Positions 61,325 to 64,000 of a stretch of DNA of 64,000 nt are shown piece after piece. This stretch comes from CAZEDM01 sp964511075. Its GTDB lineage: Bacteria > Zixibacteria > MSB-5A5 > RBG-16-43-9. The position numbers and the translations under genes were made by a program. Numbering within the stretch: position 1 is the first letter of the stretch; each line of letters opens with the position of its first letter. Below the pieces are notes generated by a model. It had not been told where the DNA came from. It saw only the letters and a program-made list of their open reading frames with translations, and searched no databases. Location: contig CAZEDM010000001.1 in the NCBI GenBank assembly GCA_964511075.1, positions 389,454-453,453 of the forward strand. Reading direction: 5' to 3'.

Positions 61325-61434
61325 CATGAAAAACAGTGATTAGTGACTGGTGATTAGTTAAAAAAATTATATTAGAGTGGCAAGTCTATTTAGAATATAA
61401 TAGATAGTTGTACAAAAAGTGGAAAGGGGTTTAT

Positions 61435-61941
61435 ATGCCCCGAAAATTTCATAAGATGTTTCTAGGATTTATAGTACTATCTCTCTTTATTTGTAGCTGC
61501 AAATCTTCCAAAACTATAGGTCCTGTGATTCCTTCAATTTATTCAACTTATTTATTGTCTGCTCCCGAGGAAATTCAAATCGCTAATAAAACTCTTTTTT
61601 TGGAAACTTCTCTCTGGAGAGATTTTCAACCAGTATGTCCTCCCGATGGTGAACCACTCATTGCATTAATCTGGGTGGTTACAAAAGATTCATCAGAATT
61701 TCCATCCTCCATTACAGCAAACAGGTTATGGGTCATTAAGGATAAAAAATGGGTGTGGGAAACTGAATTCTCAAATGAACAGACAATTCCCTGGCCTTAC
61801 AAATTGGAAAAAGTTGCCAGAAACGGACCCAAATGGGGACCAGGGATTTATGTTGATGTGGTGGTGGGGATAATTGATGAAAACAACAATAAAAAATATT
61901 TATTGAAAGTCACGAATCAATATATATTTCGAACAGACTAA
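61435..61941 (+). CDS. Small lipoprotein of unknown function
   Basis: I start at ATG 61435 (MPRKFHKMFLGFIVLSLFIC), preceded by AAAGGGG; an in-frame TTG at 61408 has no site. Of 168 residues, the signal ends at Cys22 (lipobox ICSC, with CKSSK following). The mature part has an Ig- or beta-sandwich-like composition (LIALIWVVTKDSS, NRLWVIKDKKWVWETEF, GIYVDVVVGIIDENN). No family is recognised. It lies alone between tRNA genes. Confidence 0.72.
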   Translation: MPRKFHKMFLGFIVLSLFICSCKSSKTIGPVIPSIYSTYLLSAPEEIQIANKTLFLETSLWRDFQPVCPPDGEPLIALIWVVTKDSSEFPSSITANRLWVIKDKKWVWETEFSNEQTIPWPYKLEKVARNGPKWGPGIYVDVVVGIIDENNNKKYLLKVTNQYIFRTD

Positions 61942-62092
61942 CCAATATAATTCAGAAACCGAATGCTCTCAAGGGTAATCCTTAAAATCAGAAGAACAGT
62001 TCTCCTTATCGACTTATTGCTTTTTTCGCTTGACAAAGTAGGGTTAAAATATAAATTGCCGATTTAGAAAGATAGTTTCTCTGGTGTATATT

Positions 62093-62165
62093 GCCACTCT
62101 AGCTCAGTAGGTAGAGCAACGGACTGAAAATCCGTGTGTGCCCAGTTCGATTCTGGGGGGTGGCA
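62093..62165 (+). tRNA. tRNA-Phe (anticodon GAA)
   Basis: A 73-base tRNA: acceptor stem GCCACTC with GGGTGGC and A73. The anticodon stem ACGGA/TCCGT holds the loop CTGAAAA, anticodon GAA. A TTGACA box about 60 bases upstream may be its promoter, though the -10 spacing is short. Confidence 0.95.
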
Positions 62166-62239
62166 TTTAAAATGCAGTTTAGAAGTTTAGGAGTTAAAAA
62201 CTAAACTTCTAAACTCTTAAACCTTTAAACTGTCTTTTT

Positions 62240-62312
62240 GCCACCGTAGCTCAGTCGGCAGAGCAGCTGATTCGTAATCAGCCGGTCACCCGTTCGAATC
62301 GGGTCGGTGGCT
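62240..62312 (+). tRNA. tRNA-Thr (anticodon CGT)
   Basis: A 73-base tRNA: acceptor stem GCCACCG with CGGTGGC and T73. The anticodon stem GCTGA/TCAGC holds TTCGTAA, anticodon CGT. It follows tRNA-Phe by 74 bases, so the two may share a transcript. Confidence 0.95.
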
Positions 62313-62748
62313 GTGAAAAACAGTGGTCAGTCGTCAGTGGTCAGTTTTTAGAACAAGGCTTTTAGCCTTACAGTTAGGAGTGCAAAAGCTTGCTTTTGCT
62401 TTCCGAATTTTGATATGTTCGTAGCGTCCGGGTTTATCCCGGACGTTTCTTATATAAAACCTTATCCTGACCCTCTCCTTAAAAAGTAGAGGGAATTTTC
62501 CCCCTACCCTTGTGGAGGAAGGATCAGGAGGGGGCAATAAATGCAGGTAATATCCATCAGGTTGCCCTTCATCAGAACAGGCTGGATGCCTGTTCCACCA
62601 AAAAACGAATCCGGATTATCCCTTCAATGGGGGCTACCTCCATTTTGACACAAGATGAGGTTACAGGTTAAGAAGATAAAAATAAAAAATTTTCAAACAG
62701 ATTTAAAACTGCTTAAGTAATAATTCTTTGGAAAAGACAAAAAAAGAC
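62313..62748. other. Gene-free gap with remnants of palindromic elements
   Basis: No gene is supported. The region contains GGCTTTTAGCC (about 62358), an AGGAGTGCAA motif (62368) like one end of repeat family B, the hairpin GTAGCGTCCGGGTTTATCCCGGACG (arms CGTCCGGG/CCCGGACG) near 62421, and ACAGGCTGGATGCCTGT near 62577. These look like pieces of the dispersed palindromes packed together ahead of the rRNA promoters. Confidence 0.5.
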
Positions 62749-62777
62749 TTGACAAGGTTAAGTCTAAATATTATAAT
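62749..62777 (+). promoter_or_regulatory. rRNA operon promoter P1
   Basis: TTGACA, 17-base spacer, TATAAT: an exact consensus promoter about 290 bases before 16S. As expected for a strong stable-RNA promoter, the upstream 50 bases are A-rich. Confidence 0.85.
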
Positions 62778-62857
62778 AGGTTTGCCGATACAAATTCAGG
62801 GAGCTGAGATTATCTCCCGTTGGCAGCAAAGGATAAAAATTTGAGAGAAAAAAAGAA

Positions 62858-62870
62858 TTCTTTGAAAATT
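62858..62870 (+). promoter_or_regulatory. boxA-like element 1 in the rRNA leader
   Basis: TTCTTTGAAAATT closely resembles the CTCTTTGAAAATT at 62971. It is transcribed only from P1 and lies before the leader hairpin. Confidence 0.45.
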
Positions 62871-62884
62871 AGTAAAAAATTTCC

Positions 62885-62912
62885 TTGACAAGTATCGCAC
62901 ATAGGTTATATT
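62885..62912 (+). promoter_or_regulatory. rRNA operon promoter P2
   Basis: TTGACA, 16-base spacer, TATATT. Its expected start near 62919 falls inside the left arm of the leader hairpin. Confidence 0.7.
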
Positions 62913-62915
62913 AAG

Positions 62916-62957
62916 TGTCTGCCTGAAAGCGATATTTTGAAGGCAGACATTTTTTTC
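62916..62957 (+). terminator. Intrinsic-terminator-like hairpin in the rRNA leader
   Basis: TGTCTGCCT and AGGCAGACA form a perfect nine-base stem around a 17-base loop and are followed by seven T. This is the form of an intrinsic terminator, yet it lies between the promoters and 16S. Transcripts from P1 carry the full stem; those from P2 would lose about three bases of the left arm. Confidence 0.7.
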
Positions 62958-62968
62958 GCTAATAAACT

Positions 62969-62981
62969 GCTCTTTGAAAAT
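62969..62981 (+). promoter_or_regulatory. boxA antitermination site before 16S rRNA
   Basis: TGCTCTTTGAAAA matches the bacterial rRNA boxA pattern (TGCTCTTTAACA type) that loads NusB-NusE. It is about 90 bases before 16S. Confidence 0.7.
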
Positions 62982-63066
62982 TAAATAGCGTGCATAGACA
63001 GAGATTTTGATGCGGGTCTTTAAGATTTCGAACAACAAAACCTATTAAGGGTTTGTTGATGAGCTT

Positions 63067-64000
<934 letters not shown>

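Overview
The window looks like the chromosome of a diderm (Gram-negative-type), mesophilic-looking bacterium from an uncultured lineage, most plausibly in the FCB/Zixibacteria-like part of the tree. Direct evidence for a diderm is a complete tol-pal set, an OmpA-like peptidoglycan-binding protein and PorV/UPF0164-type outer-membrane barrels. The FCB inference rests on the PorV-like proteins, a gingipain-like (C25) protease ending in a type IX-style sorting domain, and tandem DUF2723 membrane proteins. A bacterial 16S rRNA gene starts near 63067 and runs off the end; it is the best handle for real placement, which I cannot do here.

Layout. 1-2520 (+): the end of one PorV-like barrel, a complete second one, and an isocitrate/isopropylmalate dehydrogenase family enzyme. 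2786-11091 (-): DinB-like protein, C69 dipeptidase, YihY-type membrane protein, a TIGR04076 protein, DNA polymerase X, NAD-dependent DNA ligase and two very small proteins. 11126-16028 (+): tolQ-tolR-tolA-tolB-pal-cpoB with its own promoters and a terminator; cpoB seems to begin at a non-standard start codon. 16294-22190 (-): two tandem DUF2723 proteins, ssb, and an OmpA-family coiled-coil protein. 22390-25833 (+): nitroreductase, then a translationally coupled set made of a 51-residue membrane protein, a PRC/MgtE-N/CBS soluble protein and an Nramp-related transporter whose metal-site residues are altered. 26164-32290: tRNA-Ala, an active/inactive M16 protease pair, tRNA-Leu, a YdhR-like monooxygenase and a CBS-containing ClC protein.

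32465-42014 (-): a tightly packed ten-kilobase block that I read as a compatible-solute (glucosylglycerate/mannosylglycerate-type) locus. It contains a GpgS-like glycosyltransferase, glycerate 2-kinase, a second glycosyltransferase resembling mannosylglycerate synthase, a TM-helix (MscS-associated) membrane protein, a mannosyl/glucosyl-3-phosphoglycerate phosphatase and a complete sugar-type ABC importer. This is the most interesting gene set in the window. 42224-44647 (-) is the C25 protease.

44786-61024 (+): a full division and cell wall (dcw) cluster, mraZ-rsmH-ftsL-ftsI-murE-murF-mraY-murD-ftsW-murG-murC-ftsQ-ftsA-ftsZ, lacking murB and ddl, with tandem promoters, MraZ boxes and an unexplained perfect inverted repeat in the promoter spacer. 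MurE carries the DNPR motif, so meso-diaminopimelate peptidoglycan is predicted. 61251-64000 (+): tRNA-Arg, a small lipoprotein, tRNA-Phe, tRNA-Thr, and an rRNA leader with two promoters, an intrinsic-terminator-like hairpin and boxA ahead of 16S.

Many gaps between genes hold palindromic elements. One group is bounded by GTAGGG/GTAGTG/GTAGCG and its complement, another by TGGAGTG and its complement. They seem to be dispersed intergenic repeats. All functions are read from sequence motifs and remembered family features; no database search was possible.
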